From: Sutcliffiella horikoshii
GTDB lineage: Bacteria; Bacillota; Bacilli; Bacillales; Bacillaceae_I
Direction of reading: 5' to 3'
Length of the DNA stretch: 64,000 nucleotides
Assembly (NCBI RefSeq): GCF_019931755.1
Contig: NZ_CP082921.1
Location: forward strand, 62,001 to 126,000
How positions within the stretch are numbered: position 1 is the first letter of the stretch; each line of letters opens with the position of its first letter. Shown here one piece after another: positions 8,168-17,286 of the stretch. A program made the position numbers and the translations under genes. The notes beneath the pieces were generated by a model. That model was given only the letters and a program-made list of their open reading frames with translations, did not search any database and was not told the origin of the DNA.

Positions 8168-8572
8168 TCATGCTACAGATTTACCTGTCTGCTGAGTAAT
8201 TTTTTCTATAACAGCTTCAGGAAGAAAATGAGCGAATATGCTTTTGGCATGTTCTGTATCCACTCCAGGTATTAAAAAGTGCAATAATTGATCACGTTGG
8301 TCAGCTCTAAACTTATATGAAATTTCAAATAAGTACTTTTTTGCAGTTTCGCCGTCTAGGTATTCATTTGCTGCTAGTACAGAGGTGATGGTATCTGTTT
8401 TTAGAAACTGCGGTGGACAATACTCCGAATGAGATACGATAAGAATAGCTGGCAACCCAAGTAAGACTTGAAAAGGAAATATAATTCCTTCTGCAATTAA
8501 ATCACCATCTTTAAATAACCGATTATTATCTACGAGGAAACAGGACTTAGAAGTATGAAATTCATATTTCAT
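8168..8572 (-). CDS. 134-aa hypothetical protein
   Basis: It overlaps the end of the 193-aa gene by a few bases (start ATG 8572), suggesting translational coupling. The N-terminus is beta-rich with a hydrophobic FPFQVLLGLPAILIV segment; the C-terminus is helical (HAKSIFAHFLPEAVIEKI). No motif recognised. Second gene of the operon driven by the leader at 9199-9373. Confidence 0.6.
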   Translation of the reverse strand: MKYEFHTSKSCFLVDNNRLFKDGDLIAEGIIFPFQVLLGLPAILIVSHSEYCPPQFLKTDTITSVLAANEYLDGETAKKYLFEISYKFRADQRDQLLHFLIPGVDTEHAKSIFAHFLPEAVIEKITQQTGKSVA

Positions 8573-9150
8573 ATAGCTACTACCTCCTCAAACGTAGAAA
8601 ATAAATCGAATTCAACGGGTTCTAACTCTTCTTTAATACTCTCTACTTCCTTAAGTAATTCAATTAACTTAAAGGCTTTTGAATGCTTTTTTCGCAGCTG
8701 CAGATTTACAATATTGTTAGGCAAACATATAACATTTACATTTCCTTTAGAGAAAATCCCTCTTATCTGTTGAGGCTTATAGGAAGGTCTTTTCAATAGG
8801 TCTGTAATCCAGTCATCTTGAGTCCACTCTTCCAAGGAAATGTCATATTCAACTGCATTGATAGTGGATTTTAAACACCCCATTGATAATTCGAACAGGT
8901 ATAGACCACCGTCAATTGAGCCATTGAAATACACACGGTAGCCATATTGCGTTTGAGAATTTCCTTGAGGTCCAAATGGTACAATCCGGAAAACATGACC
9001 ATCTACTTCCCACACAAATTCGTTAGCAATATTCTTAAATCTAAACCCCTTTAATAACTTTCCGATCTCTTTTGCAGATACAGGCGAAAAACAAGTTAAC
9101 TTAAACATACCGAGTACTTTCCTTTCACCATAGCTACTACAATCTTTCAT
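8569..9150 (-). CDS. 193-aa hypothetical protein
   Basis: Start chosen as ATG 9150 (MKDCSSYGER) because AGAAAGGGTG lies six bases upstream; an in-frame GTG at 9159 falls inside that ribosome binding site. The protein looks alpha/beta, with FKLTCFSPVSAKEIGKLLKGF near the start and a helical acidic tail (LLKEVESIKEELEPVEFD). No family recognised. It is the first gene of the operon that ends with the DndC-like gene. Confidence 0.6.
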   Translation of the reverse strand: MKDCSSYGERKVLGMFKLTCFSPVSAKEIGKLLKGFRFKNIANEFVWEVDGHVFRIVPFGPQGNSQTQYGYRVYFNGSIDGGLYLFELSMGCLKSTINAVEYDISLEEWTQDDWITDLLKRPSYKPQQIRGIFSKGNVNVICLPNNIVNLQLRKKHSKAFKLIELLKEVESIKEELEPVEFDLFSTFEEVVAI

Positions 9151-9373
9151 ACTTAACACCCTTTCTAAAAGTTTTTTATTAAGATTTTTTCAGAACGCAA
9201 AAAAGCCCCTAGATACAAGGTTTAATAATCACGAACTTTTAAAAATTCGTTAAACCTTGACCCAGAGGCCATCAACTCAAATTCATATCCGCTGCCGAGC
9301 TGAATGCTGACGCTTTGAAAAATAAAGAAAATCTTAATATTTCAATTATACCTTATTTGTATATTTTTTTACA
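9151..9373 (-). promoter_or_regulatory. family-B leader B2: promoter, AGCGG hairpin and attenuator
   Basis: Promoter TGTAAA (9368-9373), 17-bp spacer, TATAAT (9345-9350) on the minus strand. Downstream is GC followed by a hairpin GTCAGC-loop-GCTCGGC (9294-9311), directly followed by AGCGGA (AGCGG at 9289-9293), then a terminator at 9199-9270 and CTTTTAGAAAGGGTGTT at the ribosome binding site. Confidence 0.7.
9199..9270 (-). terminator. leader terminator (attenuator) of B2
   Basis: The outer stem pairs GGCCTCTGGG with the arm ending AGGGGC, and CAAGGTTTAA/TTAAACCTTG gives a perfect inner 10-bp stem; TTTTTTG follows on the minus strand. Confidence 0.8.
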
Positions 9374-9393
9374 TATAAAAAGTTGAATCAAAT

Positions 9394-9428
9394 AAAAAAG
9401 ACATCGCTTCATCACTGAAGCAAATGTC
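9394..9428 (-). terminator. terminator of the 125-aa gene
   Basis: GCTTCA-gtga-TGAAGC core extended by GACAT/ATGTC, followed by six Ts on the minus strand, just after the stop at 9431. Confidence 0.8.
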
Positions 9429-9430
9429 AA

Positions 9431-9808
9431 TTAATTCAAGTTAAATAAAGTTGATTGGAGTTCAGTATCTAACAATTCTTTAAACGTATCTTCATCATAC
9501 GTATTTATAATATAATTATATTGAATAGTATTTAATTCGATTTCATCAATAGTAGATAGTGTTAACCGTTTCTTTTCAACTGAAGATAATTCTGAGATTA
9601 AACGCTCCCTTGATGCTGTAAGGATAGTTTCGACTGTTTCCTTAGAGTCGCTATCTGTTTCCCAGAAGCCTCGTTTCAACAAGGTTAGTAACTCCACAAC
9701 AGTGTCTTCTTCCTCCAATAAAATGGTTCGTTTTCTTAGATGAAATTTGCGGTCCGCTTTCATAATCATAATACAACCTTCTCTAATCCATAAATTTTTA
9801 CTAATCAT
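9431..9808 (-). CDS. 125-aa hypothetical protein
   Basis: Start ATG 9808 has GAGGG about 7 bases upstream; an internal ATG at 9769 (MIMKADRKFHLRKR) also has a site, so the start is uncertain. The sequence is helical and acidic with no recognised motif. It is monocistronic between two operons and has its own terminator. Confidence 0.5.
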   Translation of the reverse strand: MISKNLWIREGCIMIMKADRKFHLRKRTILLEEEDTVVELLTLLKRGFWETDSDSKETVETILTASRERLISELSSVEKKRLTLSTIDEIELNTIQYNYIINTYDEDTFKELLDTELQSTLFNLN

Positions 9809-9811
9809 TAA

Positions 9812-10046
9812 TATACCCTCACTTATCTAAATTAATCCTTATTTTAAGATTAAATGAATTTATTTAGAAAAGTGGTGAATTCAAATATTATAGTGTAAAT
9901 TTATAAAATTTTATAATATCAATTGACCTATCTTGTAGGTAATAAACAGAAATAACTTATTTTCCTTTTTTGGAATAATCTTAAAATTATTATAACACTT
10001 TTAGTATGTTAAGCATACAAAAATTAAGTACTTTATACCTATAAAC
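9812..10046. other. AT-rich gap with no gene
   Basis: Very AT-rich spacer upstream of the 125-aa gene, presumably holding its promoter; I see no ORF, repeat or RNA structure here apart from the terminator that follows at 10047. Confidence 0.4.
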
Positions 10047-10080
10047 AAAAAAACTCTCTTGCCGAAGCAAAGAGAGTTTT
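10047..10080 (-). terminator. terminator of the adhesin operon
   Basis: AAAACTCTCTT/AAGAGAGTTTT stem with a TTTTTTG tail on the minus strand, just downstream of the adhesin stop. Confidence 0.8.
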
Positions 10081-10089
10081 AGATAATAT

Positions 10090-13000
10090 TTAGAATGATT
10101 GATGCAGATCAAAAGCGTCATAGGTTGAACCTATTATTTCAATCCATACTACATCATTTCTTACCGCTCCATTATAAAATTCTACTTCAAAATTCACCAT
10201 TAGAGGCCCTTTTTTCATTGCAGATTCAGGATTCATGTAATGTTCTTTGAAGAAGTCATTAATATGAAGTTCTAATGATTGTGAATTTAACATTACTGTT
10301 TCTTCTATTTCTATGCCATTCACGTCTTCTGTGATTAATGTTGCTTTTACATACTTAGAAGGTGCGTCAGGTGTATTACCTGTAAGAATGATTGTTTCCC
10401 CCGAATAGAAGTAATGAGGCGGGTGGCCATGACCTTCGTGAATTTTCAACCAATCATCCGTATGGTCTACTTTCCCTTTTATAAAAAGGTTTTTTACTAC
10501 GATTATTATTTGAACTGTATCTTCCTCACCATATTCATCAGTGACCGTTTGTTCAACAATAATATTGCCATGTTCTTCTACTTTCCAGCAATAATTCGGA
10601 TTATTACTTTCTATCACTTTTCCGCTTGGAAGTATTATTTTATAGTGAATCGTAATTCTATGATTATCCGGATCAAAAGCTGTACTTCTTAAGCAAATAT
10701 TATCTTCTATCCAATATTCTTCTTTATCAGGATTAATTCCTCCTACAGGCTCAGTATTTACAAACATAGATACTTGCGCTTCGTTATCGGTTTCAATAGA
10801 TTCGAGAATTTCATTCGGATAGTCAATAAAGGCTTTGAAGACTTTCTGACCAGGATTTCTTGCAGTAAATGACAAGTAAACGGTAGAACTAGAAGCTTTA
10901 GTTATAGCATTAGCGGTTAAATCGGTTAATCGAGTGTTTCCTTCATATAACCCAATCTTATGCTTTGATATATCTAAGTTTCCTGTATTACTATACACAA
11001 CTTTAGCTTTATAATTTCTACCAACTACCAAATGAGATACAGGCTTATTAGCCTCATCAACAATTTCTATAGATGTTGCTTTAAGATTTATCTCATTTAC
11101 AACTACATTCTTTGTAACTGTTACACCACCACCAAAAGGATCAGTTACAGTTTGCTTAACAGTATAAGTCCCTCTGATTAAGTCGGTAATAGTAGGGTTT
11201 GCCGTATTATAAGTAGTCTTTTGGTTATTGGGCGAAGTTACTTCATAAAGATGTGTTAAGTTATCACCGTCTGGATCACTTGCAGTAGATGTAATTTTAA
11301 TTGCATCCGTCGTTAAGTAATCAGGTTTGTCAAAATTAAATCCTCCTATTGGGTTTCTGTTTCTAACAGTGATTGTCTTGGTAGCTGCATGGCTAGCTGT
11401 TCCATCAGAGGCGGTCACTCTAACTTTCCATTCACCCTGTTTATTTAATATTCTAGTAGGGTTAGTCGATGTAGAAAAATCAACCCAGGAATTAGATTGA
11501 GGTTCTTGATAGGCCCACTGATATGATAGTGTATCCGAATCTGCATCTGTACTAGAATTTGTGAATGTGATATTCGTATTGTTATAGATAGTGGTTGGAC
11601 TATAGGTAAAGTTAGCTACTGGTGCTCTATTTTGTACGATTAAATTCTTTGTAACACTATCAGAGAATTCTCCATCATTTACTGTTAAGCGAACCTTCCA
11701 TGTTCCCTTTATATTAAAAATTCTAGAAGGGTCCTTTACTGTAGAAAAATTCACCCAAGTAGTTGAATTGGGCTCCTGATAAGACCACTGGTTAGTTAAA
11801 ATATCTCCTTCTGGATCTGTTGACCTGTTATCAAATAGAACAGTTGTATTGTTATAAACATTAGCAGGACTCCATACAAAATCAGCTTTTGGAGGGTTAT
11901 TAAACTTAAACATGTTGGAGGTAGAAGAACCAATATTACCTACATTATCTTGGATTTCCACCTGGATTCTATGTTCACCGTGATTAGATAAAACTATATC
12001 TGTATTAGTTTGATTAACCCAACTTGTCCAACTTGTATAGTTTTGACCGTTGTTATTAGATGTTCTGTAGCGGAGACTCTTGACACCTGACCCAATATCA
12101 CTTGTGTTAATTCTAATAGTTGTGTTTTGTGTATTTGTAAAGGTTGCTGTTGGAGCGTCACCATCAACTTTAAGATACTTTTGAGCAACACTCCAACCAT
12201 GAGTGTCTCCTGCAGAGATATTATCAACGTTATCAGCAAAACGATGCCTAATTTCGTGACTTGCTCTGTTTGTATTCCCTTTTACGTCAAAGGTAACTTC
12301 TCTTATGTTTCCACTTGAGTAGGTCCTATTTGGAGATGATACAGTAAAATTATCACTATTATGAGTGTGCGATATATTTGTAGCTGTACCATTCCAACTA
12401 TGAACGGATATATTGCGATCAGAGCCGTTTCCTGTACTTAACCTGGTATCCTTTAGGCCAGAGTCGAGATCTCTACCTCTAATACTTACCTGTACTGTAT
12501 CGTTAGGACGAATCCAGTAATCGTTTCCGTTTTTATATCTGTGGTTAGTAATCGTTTCACTTACTAGGAGAGGCGCTACGCCATCAACTCTTATATTTTT
12601 TCCGGTAGAAGTATAGGCTCCAGAAGTATTTCTAGCATTATCTTCGAAATAATATCGAACATCATATGAATGACCATGTGTTTTAGGAGTTACATCCCAC
12701 AACACTCTACCATGGGCTGTATTCTCTTCTCTTAATGCTGAATCAATAGATACATGATCACCAGTCCAGGTTTTTTCATTGTATGTTGTGGATCCATGAA
12801 ATGTATGCAAGCTACGAACATCTTGACCATTTCCATATAATCTCAAGTATTGTAATCTATTACCCGAGTGAGGGTCATTTTGTCTAAGTCTTACACTTAA
12901 AGTGTCATTAGGCTGTACCCAATAATCTGAGCCATTTACGTACCTGGCATTGAGAACACTGTTTGAAGTGTGGGTAGGTGCAACACCATCTATTCGGAGC

Positions 13001-14346
13001 TTTAAATTTGTTGTAACCCATCCGGTGTTGTTGCCTACATTATTTTGGTGCCAGGCGCTAATGTCATAGGAATGAGCATGTGTTTTTCCCGCAACCTGGA
13101 ATGTTGCTTCTCGCGTTTTCTGAGTGCTAGATTCATAGGTCCTTTGCCCAGAAAAAGCATCAATACTTGAGGTCTGGGTGTAGTAATCAAAGTTATTATT
13201 CCCATTATTATAACTGTGTCTAACTCTAGCTGTTGCACTACCACTTAAAGTCATTGAGGTTCTTTCAAGTAAAGAATCGTTATCAAACCCTCTTAGGCGA
13301 ATATTAACTTTATCATTAGGTTGAGCCCAATAATCATTTCCGTTTTTATAACGATGGTTTGTTATAGCGTGTTCTTTATGCTCTGGGTTGGTATCCTCTG
13401 GAGTAAACTTAATTACCGCTTGGTCTCCACCAAAGGTCCAGTACGCTGTATTTGCCCATCTTTTATTGTTATTATCATGAGGACTTTGTACACCATACCA
13501 AACAGAAGTTCCTGTTTCATTAGCATCTATTCTTTTATACGTCCGATTTTCTTGGAAGTAACCTAAATCATGACCAGAAACACCCGTTTGCTTAGCTTGA
13601 GTCCTTCTAATAACAGGATAATCATTCATAATAAGGTTACTTGCGTTTATACCACTTGTTAGATCAATTTTTCCTGTATTAAACGAGCGATCACTAAATT
13701 CAAACGGTAAAATTAACTGAGAGTAAACAATTTGACTATCAACTTTCTTAACGATATAGAGGCGCCATGATACGTTGTCTCTATTATTTTGGAACAACTC
13801 ATTTAAAGGAATATAGGCATCAAAACCTACATTATTATATTGCATATTACATTCAATATTATCCTTGTTGGTAGCATTGGAAGAACATTCATTATAAAGG
13901 CCAGTTGGACCTTGGCTGTTATATTCCAACTCTTTAGTTGCTGATAGATTGATAGGTATAGTGGAATAAATTTTTGTTTCGCTACTACCTGTTTTTTGAG
14001 CGACTATATACGTATCGTGGTTTGAAGAGGTGTGTCTTTTATGCCCGAATAGAACTGCCCAACCTCTAAAATTTAAATACGGTTGATTCCCATGTCCTTG
14101 GCTGAAATTCCGATTGACTACTTGAAATCCACCATTAATATATTTATTTGAATAAACGTCATAAACTAATTTACGACCGGTTGTCATATTAAAAGTTTTA
14201 CCACCGGGTCTATCGTCCCAACCATTTCTGACACTTGACGGTACATCATAAGGAGAGGAAGCAGCGAAAGCTACCTCCTCATTGGACGTTAACCCGATGG
14301 CAAAGATAATTAAACCCGCCAAGAAAATTCTTGCAATTTTCTTCAC
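10090..14346 (-). CDS. 1418-aa secreted PKD-repeat adhesin-like protein
   Basis: An N-terminal signal peptide (KKIARIFLAGLIIFAIGLT ending in AFA-AS) directs export. Residues about 330-770 hold three related blocks of roughly 140-150 residues, each opening with a version of RYKNGNDYWxxPND and closing with a DGVAP-type motif. Residues about 820-1010 contain PKD-type domains (NRSTDPEGDILTNQW, NSSTDADSDTLSYQW, TASDPDGDNLTHLYEV). A CARDB-like region follows (VVYSNTGNLDISKHKIGL), then another PKD-like unit. There is no LPXTG or C-terminal membrane anchor, so attachment may depend on the preceding KPEP protein. The stop of that gene is adjacent, so they form an operon. The role is inferred as cell-surface adhesion, possibly mating-pair contact. 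Confidence 0.75.
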   Translation of the reverse strand: MKKIARIFLAGLIIFAIGLTSNEEVAFAASSPYDVPSSVRNGWDDRPGGKTFNMTTGRKLVYDVYSNKYINGGFQVVNRNFSQGHGNQPYLNFRGWAVLFGHKRHTSSNHDTYIVAQKTGSSETKIYSTIPINLSATKELEYNSQGPTGLYNECSSNATNKDNIECNMQYNNVGFDAYIPLNELFQNNRDNVSWRLYIVKKVDSQIVYSQLILPFEFSDRSFNTGKIDLTSGINASNLIMNDYPVIRRTQAKQTGVSGHDLGYFQENRTYKRIDANETGTSVWYGVQSPHDNNNKRWANTAYWTFGGDQAVIKFTPEDTNPEHKEHAITNHRYKNGNDYWAQPNDKVNIRLRGFDNDSLLERTSMTLSGSATARVRHSYNNGNNNFDYYTQTSSIDAFSGQRTYESSTQKTREATFQVAGKTHAHSYDISAWHQNNVGNNTGWVTTNLKLRIDGVAPTHTSNSVLNARYVNGSDYWVQPNDTLSVRLRQNDPHSGNRLQYLRLYGNGQDVRSLHTFHGSTTYNEKTWTGDHVSIDSALREENTAHGRVLWDVTPKTHGHSYDVRYYFEDNARNTSGAYTSTGKNIRVDGVAPLLVSETITNHRYKNGNDYWIRPNDTVQVSIRGRDLDSGLKDTRLSTGNGSDRNISVHSWNGTATNISHTHNSDNFTVSSPNRTYSSGNIREVTFDVKGNTNRASHEIRHRFADNVDNISAGDTHGWSVAQKYLKVDGDAPTATFTNTQNTTIRINTSDIGSGVKSLRYRTSNNNGQNYTSWTSWVNQTNTDIVLSNHGEHRIQVEIQDNVGNIGSSTSNMFKFNNPPKADFVWSPANVYNNTTVLFDNRSTDPEGDILTNQWSYQEPNSTTWVNFSTVKDPSRIFNIKGTWKVRLTVNDGEFSDSVTKNLIVQNRAPVANFTYSPTTIYNNTNITFTNSSTDADSDTLSYQWAYQEPQSNSWVDFSTSTNPTRILNKQGEWKVRVTASDGTASHAATKTITVRNRNPIGGFNFDKPDYLTTDAIKITSTASDPDGDNLTHLYEVTSPNNQKTTYNTANPTITDLIRGTYTVKQTVTDPFGGGVTVTKNVVVNEINLKATSIEIVDEANKPVSHLVVGRNYKAKVVYSNTGNLDISKHKIGLYEGNTRLTDLTANAITKASSSTVYLSFTARNPGQKVFKAFIDYPNEILESIETDNEAQVSMFVNTEPVGGINPDKEEYWIEDNICLRSTAFDPDNHRITIHYKIILPSGKVIESNNPNYCWKVEEHGNIIVEQTVTDEYGEEDTVQIIIVVKNLFIKGKVDHTDDWLKIHEGHGHPPHYFYSGETIILTGNTPDAPSKYVKATLITEDVNGIEIEETVMLNSQSLELHINDFFKEHYMNPESAMKKGPLMVNFEVEFYNGAVRNDVVWIEIIGSTYDAFDLHQSF

Positions 14347-14347
14347 G

Positions 14348-15307
14348 TCATGCCACCTTTCGTTTTATCAACCACCCACCTAAAACTAATGAAACGATAA
14401 ATAATGTTGAAAATAGTATTATAAGAAGTGTCGAAGGACCTTTTTTATTACTTTCTTCCAAATTAGCAGCAAGCTCTTCTTCCTGAGAAATACGACTAAC
14501 CTTATTGTCACTTTCAGGCTTATCTTCATTTTCTTTCATGACGGAATCAGATTTATCATTTGCTATAACTTGTTTAACTTCCTGATCCTTTTTATCTTCC
14601 TCTATACTTTTTTCATTTTTTTCTACTTTGTTATCTTTATCGGTATTACTATTAGTTGTTTCTGTTTTAGTTGAACTGGTCGATGCAACCTGGTTTTTCA
14701 CATTAGAAGACTGACTAGACGATGTAGTTGTAGTTGAATTACTGCTAGTACTAATTTTATTGCTAGTACTTGAACTAGTTGAAGTTGTGGTAGAAGAGGA
14801 GGTGCTTTTCGGCTCTTCTTTTGGCTCTGGCTTTGGTTCAGGCTTTGGCTCTGGCTTTGGTTCAGGCTTCGGCTCTGGCTTTGGCTCTGGCTTTGGTTCA
14901 GGCTTCGGCTCTGGCTTTGGCTCTGGCTTTGGCTCTGGCTTTGGTTCAGGTTTTGGTTCAGGCTTCGGCTCTGGTTTAGGTTCAGTAACTTTAACTGTAT
15001 AAACTGTGAGCTCTGCATGAGAATACTGGCCTCCTAAAGGAAGTTCGTACACCTTTCCGTTTGTAGCATAACCATTAATAAAACCCTGAAGAATGAATTC
15101 ATTTAAACTAGAATCATAAAATCCCCACACATACTCTTTCTCTCCACATACACCATTTGGTCTGGCCGGATTACTGCTAGTATGCTTATTTGACTCAATT
15201 GTCATGGAACATTTAGGGACATCTGCATGTCCTACCTCTGGTAAAGCAATAATAAATATTGCTCCAAGTAATAGTAAACTCAGTAATTTCTTTGATAGAT
15301 TCTTCAT
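14348..15307 (-). CDS. 319-aa membrane-anchored surface protein with KPEP repeats
   Basis: It has a signal peptide ([25 protein letters not shown]), a small Cys-containing extracellular domain (residues about 30-110), and about 20 KPEP/PKPE units (DNA 14817-14990). A Ser/Thr-rich and charged stretch follows, then a C-terminal membrane helix ([21 protein letters not shown]) with a positive RKVA tail. Proline-rich repeats of this kind span the peptidoglycan. The start has AGGAGG upstream. It is the first gene after leader B3 and is followed within 2 bp by the adhesin gene, suggesting a display unit. The repeat DNA is prone to length change. Confidence 0.75.
   Translation of the reverse strand: MKNLSKKLLSLLLLGAIFIIALPEVGHADVPKCSMTIESNKHTSSNPARPNGVCGEKEYVWGFYDSSLNEFILQGFINGYATNGKVYELPLGGQYSHAELTVYTVKVTEPKPEPKPEPKPEPKPEPKPEPKPEPKPEPKPEPKPEPKPEPKPEPKPEPKPEPKEEPKSTSSSTTTSTSSSTSNKISTSSNSTTTTSSSQSSNVKNQVASTSSTKTETTNSNTDKDNKVEKNEKSIEEDKKDQEVKQVIANDKSDSVMKENEDKPESDNKVSRISQEEELAANLEESNKKGPSTLLIILFSTLFIVSLVLGGWLIKRKVA
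14817..14990. repeat. in-frame tandem repeat encoding KPEP units
   Basis: Tandem 12-bp units (GGCTCTGGCTTT and GGTTCAGGCTTT variants) encode KPEP on the minus strand; the plus-strand Gly-Ser-Phe frame is a shadow. Confidence 0.85.
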
Positions 15308-15569
15308 AAAGATCTCCTCCTAGTTTTTATATCGTGGTAAGCCAACTCTTCTTAAGTAATTAATACATTTAATCGAAATCCAAGACACAAAAAACGGCCT
15401 TTAGGTGAAGTAGAAACTTACAAATTAGAAAATACTAATTTGTAAAGTTGACCTACGACCCCAAAGACCGTTGTATTTGATGGACTCCGGCTAATCAAAG
15501 AGATTGCCACGAAAAGTTAATAAAAATACTTGATACTTTTATTATACTATTTTTCATCTTTAGAATCTA
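15308..15569 (-). promoter_or_regulatory. family-B leader B3: promoter, AGCCGG hairpin and attenuator
   Basis: TATAAT on the minus strand at 15541-15546 (weak -35). A T-rich tract is followed by GGC, a 4-bp hairpin AATC-tcttt-GATT (15493-15505) and AGCCGG (one extra C compared with the other copies), then the terminator at 15389-15472. Confidence 0.6.
15389..15472 (-). terminator. leader terminator (attenuator) of B3
   Basis: AACGGTCTTTGGGG pairs with an arm ending CTAAAGGCCGTT, with a long inner stem including CTTACAAATTAG-type arms; TTTTTTG follows. Confidence 0.8.
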
Positions 15570-15604
15570 TCAAATATTCTCTTTAAAGGAAATGTATTCT
15601 ATCA

Positions 15605-16093
15605 CTATCTTCTATAGTATTCATACACTACAGCCTGTCGTATTTTCATACTATCTCCTCTAAAAAACCTTGGGGACTCAGTTTCTGCTATGATTATAAT
15701 TCCTGGACCATGGATCGTTTCTAACACATTAAAAGTACTGTTTGAATAATTCATCGGAAACTCTACACCACTATAATCATCAATAAACTCTACGTGTAGA
15801 ACCCTTACTTGATTGTGAAAAAAGGTATTAGGAAGTGGTTTATGCAATCCATCAAGTTGTAGATTGTCTTGTAGAGATTTATTGATATTATCAAATGCGG
15901 TAGCTTGATCAAAAACAATTCTTCCTTGGCCCAATTCTTGTTGATTAAGTGCTAAAGCTGCATCATGTACAGCAAGCTCCAAACCATTTTTGAGCTTTCG
16001 TGTAGTAGACATATCGAGGTCAAAGTTAAATTGCATGACCATAATACCTGCCCACATGGTAACTAACGCCAAACCTCTTAATAGCGAAGACAT
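15605..16093 (-). CDS. TadG/TadE-like pilus assembly protein
   Basis: The protein has 162 residues with one N-terminal hydrophobic helix (LLRGLALVTMWAGIMVMQF) and an extracytoplasmic domain containing LKNGLELAVHDAALALNQ, an arrangement like pseudopilin-type TadE/G proteins. It is the last gene of the Tad operon and follows a similar 125-aa protein. The family call rests on topology and position rather than on a clear motif. Confidence 0.55.
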   Translation of the reverse strand: MSSLLRGLALVTMWAGIMVMQFNFDLDMSTTRKLKNGLELAVHDAALALNQQELGQGRIVFDQATAFDNINKSLQDNLQLDGLHKPLPNTFFHNQVRVLHVEFIDDYSGVEFPMNYSNSTFNVLETIHGPGIIIIAETESPRFFRGDSMKIRQAVVYEYYRR

Positions 16094-16113
16094 ACAACTA
16101 CTTCCTCCTAATA

Positions 16114-16491
16114 CTATCCAGCATACTCAGACATTATCTTAGCAGTTCTTTCAATTTTCTTAGGACCTTGGTTGAAAATGTCTAAGACAAATATTGGCCC
16201 TCTCGGAACAGTTATAGTGCATTCAAGATAGCCGCCACGACTTGTTAAAGTAGTCGTGGCTTCAATCTCAATTTTCGAGCGGTCAAAGTTATAATCTTTT
16301 TCAAGTGTATCTTTAATCTCGTCTACAATATTGCTAGTAAACTGCCCTTTCAAGCTTGCCTGCTTCATTGATTGGTGTAAGACTGTATCTACCGCTTCTC
16401 TGTGTAATGAATCTGTATAAGCAAGGAGCGGAGTGAATATTATGGTTATAGCAATGAAAATCATCATCCATTTTGCAAGTACCTCACTCAT
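16114..16491 (-). CDS. TadE-like pseudopilin
   Basis: The protein has 125 residues, one N-terminal membrane helix (MMIFIAITIIFTPLLAY) and a helical then beta-rich domain (HREAVDTVLHQSMKQASLKG). Size and topology fit TadE/TadF minor pilins. No strong ribosome binding site is visible before ATG 16491, so it may be coupled to the pilin genes upstream. It lies in the Tad operon between the mini-pilins and the TadG-like gene. Confidence 0.5.
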   Translation of the reverse strand: MSEVLAKWMMIFIAITIIFTPLLAYTDSLHREAVDTVLHQSMKQASLKGQFTSNIVDEIKDTLEKDYNFDRSKIEIEATTTLTSRGGYLECTITVPRGPIFVLDIFNQGPKKIERTAKIMSEYAG

Positions 16492-16510
16492 AGTACAACA
16501 TCAACTTTCA

Positions 16511-16687
16511 TCAGTTTCGGGGATTGGAAGTACCCGTCTTTAAACCGTGGTTATCTGTGCTTTCAATATCACCTTTGTAATTAGCAACTTCTCCATCTAC
16601 CAGTGTATAACCAACCATAAATAACAGTCCTACGATCATTGTTACTGTCAAAGCCACTTTCATAAACGTTGAAATACTTGAATTCAT
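16511..16687 (-). CDS. 58-aa mini-pilin, copy 5
   Basis: ATG 16687 to stop 16511; reads MNSSISTFMKVALTVTM and ends GTSNPRN. One membrane helix after a 10-residue N-terminus, then a short polar tail. The first ~105 bp differ from the copy at 16726-16902 at only about two positions, so the pair arose by recent tandem duplication. Likely a Flp-type pilin subunit of the Tad system by position and size. Confidence 0.6.
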   Translation of the reverse strand: MNSSISTFMKVALTVTMIVGLLFMVGYTLVDGEVANYKGDIESTDNHGLKTGTSNPRN

Positions 16688-16725
16688 CTTATTTCCTCCT
16701 GAGTTTTATATTTAATATAATGCTG

Positions 16726-16902
16726 CTAGTTACGATTTTCTGAACTTCCAGTACTTAAACCATGATTGTCATTACTCTCAATTACACTCTTATAATTTGC
16801 AACTTCTCCATCTACTAGTGTGTAACCAACCATAAATAACAGTCCTACGATCATTGTTACTGTCAAAGCCACTTTCATAAACGTTGAAATACTTGAATTC
16901 AT
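16726..16902 (-). CDS. 58-aa mini-pilin, copy 4
   Basis: ATG 16902 to TAG 16726. Nearly identical to the next copy through the helix and GEVANYK, then diverges (SVIESNDNHGLSTGSSENRN). Conserved hydrophobic N-terminus with a variable tail is what a pilin family would show. Confidence 0.6.
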   Translation of the reverse strand: MNSSISTFMKVALTVTMIVGLLFMVGYTLVDGEVANYKSVIESNDNHGLSTGSSENRN

Positions 16903-16917
16903 TTCTAAATGTCCCCC

Positions 16918-17067
16918 CTAATTTAATTGAATTTGATATTTATTTAGCTTTTCATGGTGTTCTTTATTCACATTTGTTAGTGTCATATATGTAATGCCTA
17001 TGATGAAGCTAAAAATTGCAACCACCAAAAATGCTAGTTTCATAAACTGAACTAATGAGGATCCCAT
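16918..17067 (-). CDS. 49-aa mini-pilin, copy 3
   Basis: ATG 17067 to TAG 16918; reads MGSSLVQFMKLAFLVVAIF, with tail NVNKEHHEKLNKYQIQLN. Same FMK-x-A pattern as its neighbours but the most divergent member. Confidence 0.5.
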   Translation of the reverse strand: MGSSLVQFMKLAFLVVAIFSFIIGITYMTLTNVNKEHHEKLNKYQIQLN

Positions 17068-17078
17068 ACTTTAACACC

Positions 17079-17234
17079 TCAATCAAAAATTTCATGACTC
17101 TTCTGAGCTTCAACAATATCTTTATAAGCGTCAGTTTCATCATCTACTAATTTATAACCGACCATGAAGAGGCAGGCCACGATCACTGTTACAGTTAGTG
17201 CTACCTTCATAAATGTCGATATAGACGTATTCAA
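17079..17234 (-). CDS. 51-aa mini-pilin, copy 2
   Basis: TTG start at 17234 behind GGAGGTG; reads (M)NTSISTFMKVALTVTVI and ends KSHEIFD. Shares the STFMKVALTVT core and MVGYKLVD with copies 4 and 5. Confidence 0.6.
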   Translation of the reverse strand: MNTSISTFMKVALTVTVIVACLFMVGYKLVDDETDAYKDIVEAQKSHEIFD

Positions 17235-17286
17235 CGTGTCACCTCCTTAAAAATAATGGGTTGGTCTATCTACCTGGGAGCACAGC

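Noticed and set aside
14826..14990. Regular repeats that could be mistaken for a CRISPR array
   Set aside because: Units are 12 bp with no spacers, are in frame and encode KPEP; no cas genes are present.
14760..15002. Plus-strand Gly-Ser-Phe repeat ORF (80 codons)
   Set aside because: It is the reverse-strand shadow of the KPEP repeats of the surface protein; low complexity and no ribosome binding site.
14698..15018. Minus-strand Gln/Ser repeat ORF over the KPEP gene
   Set aside because: Frame-shifted reading of the same 12-bp repeats; the KPEP frame has signal peptide and membrane anchor.
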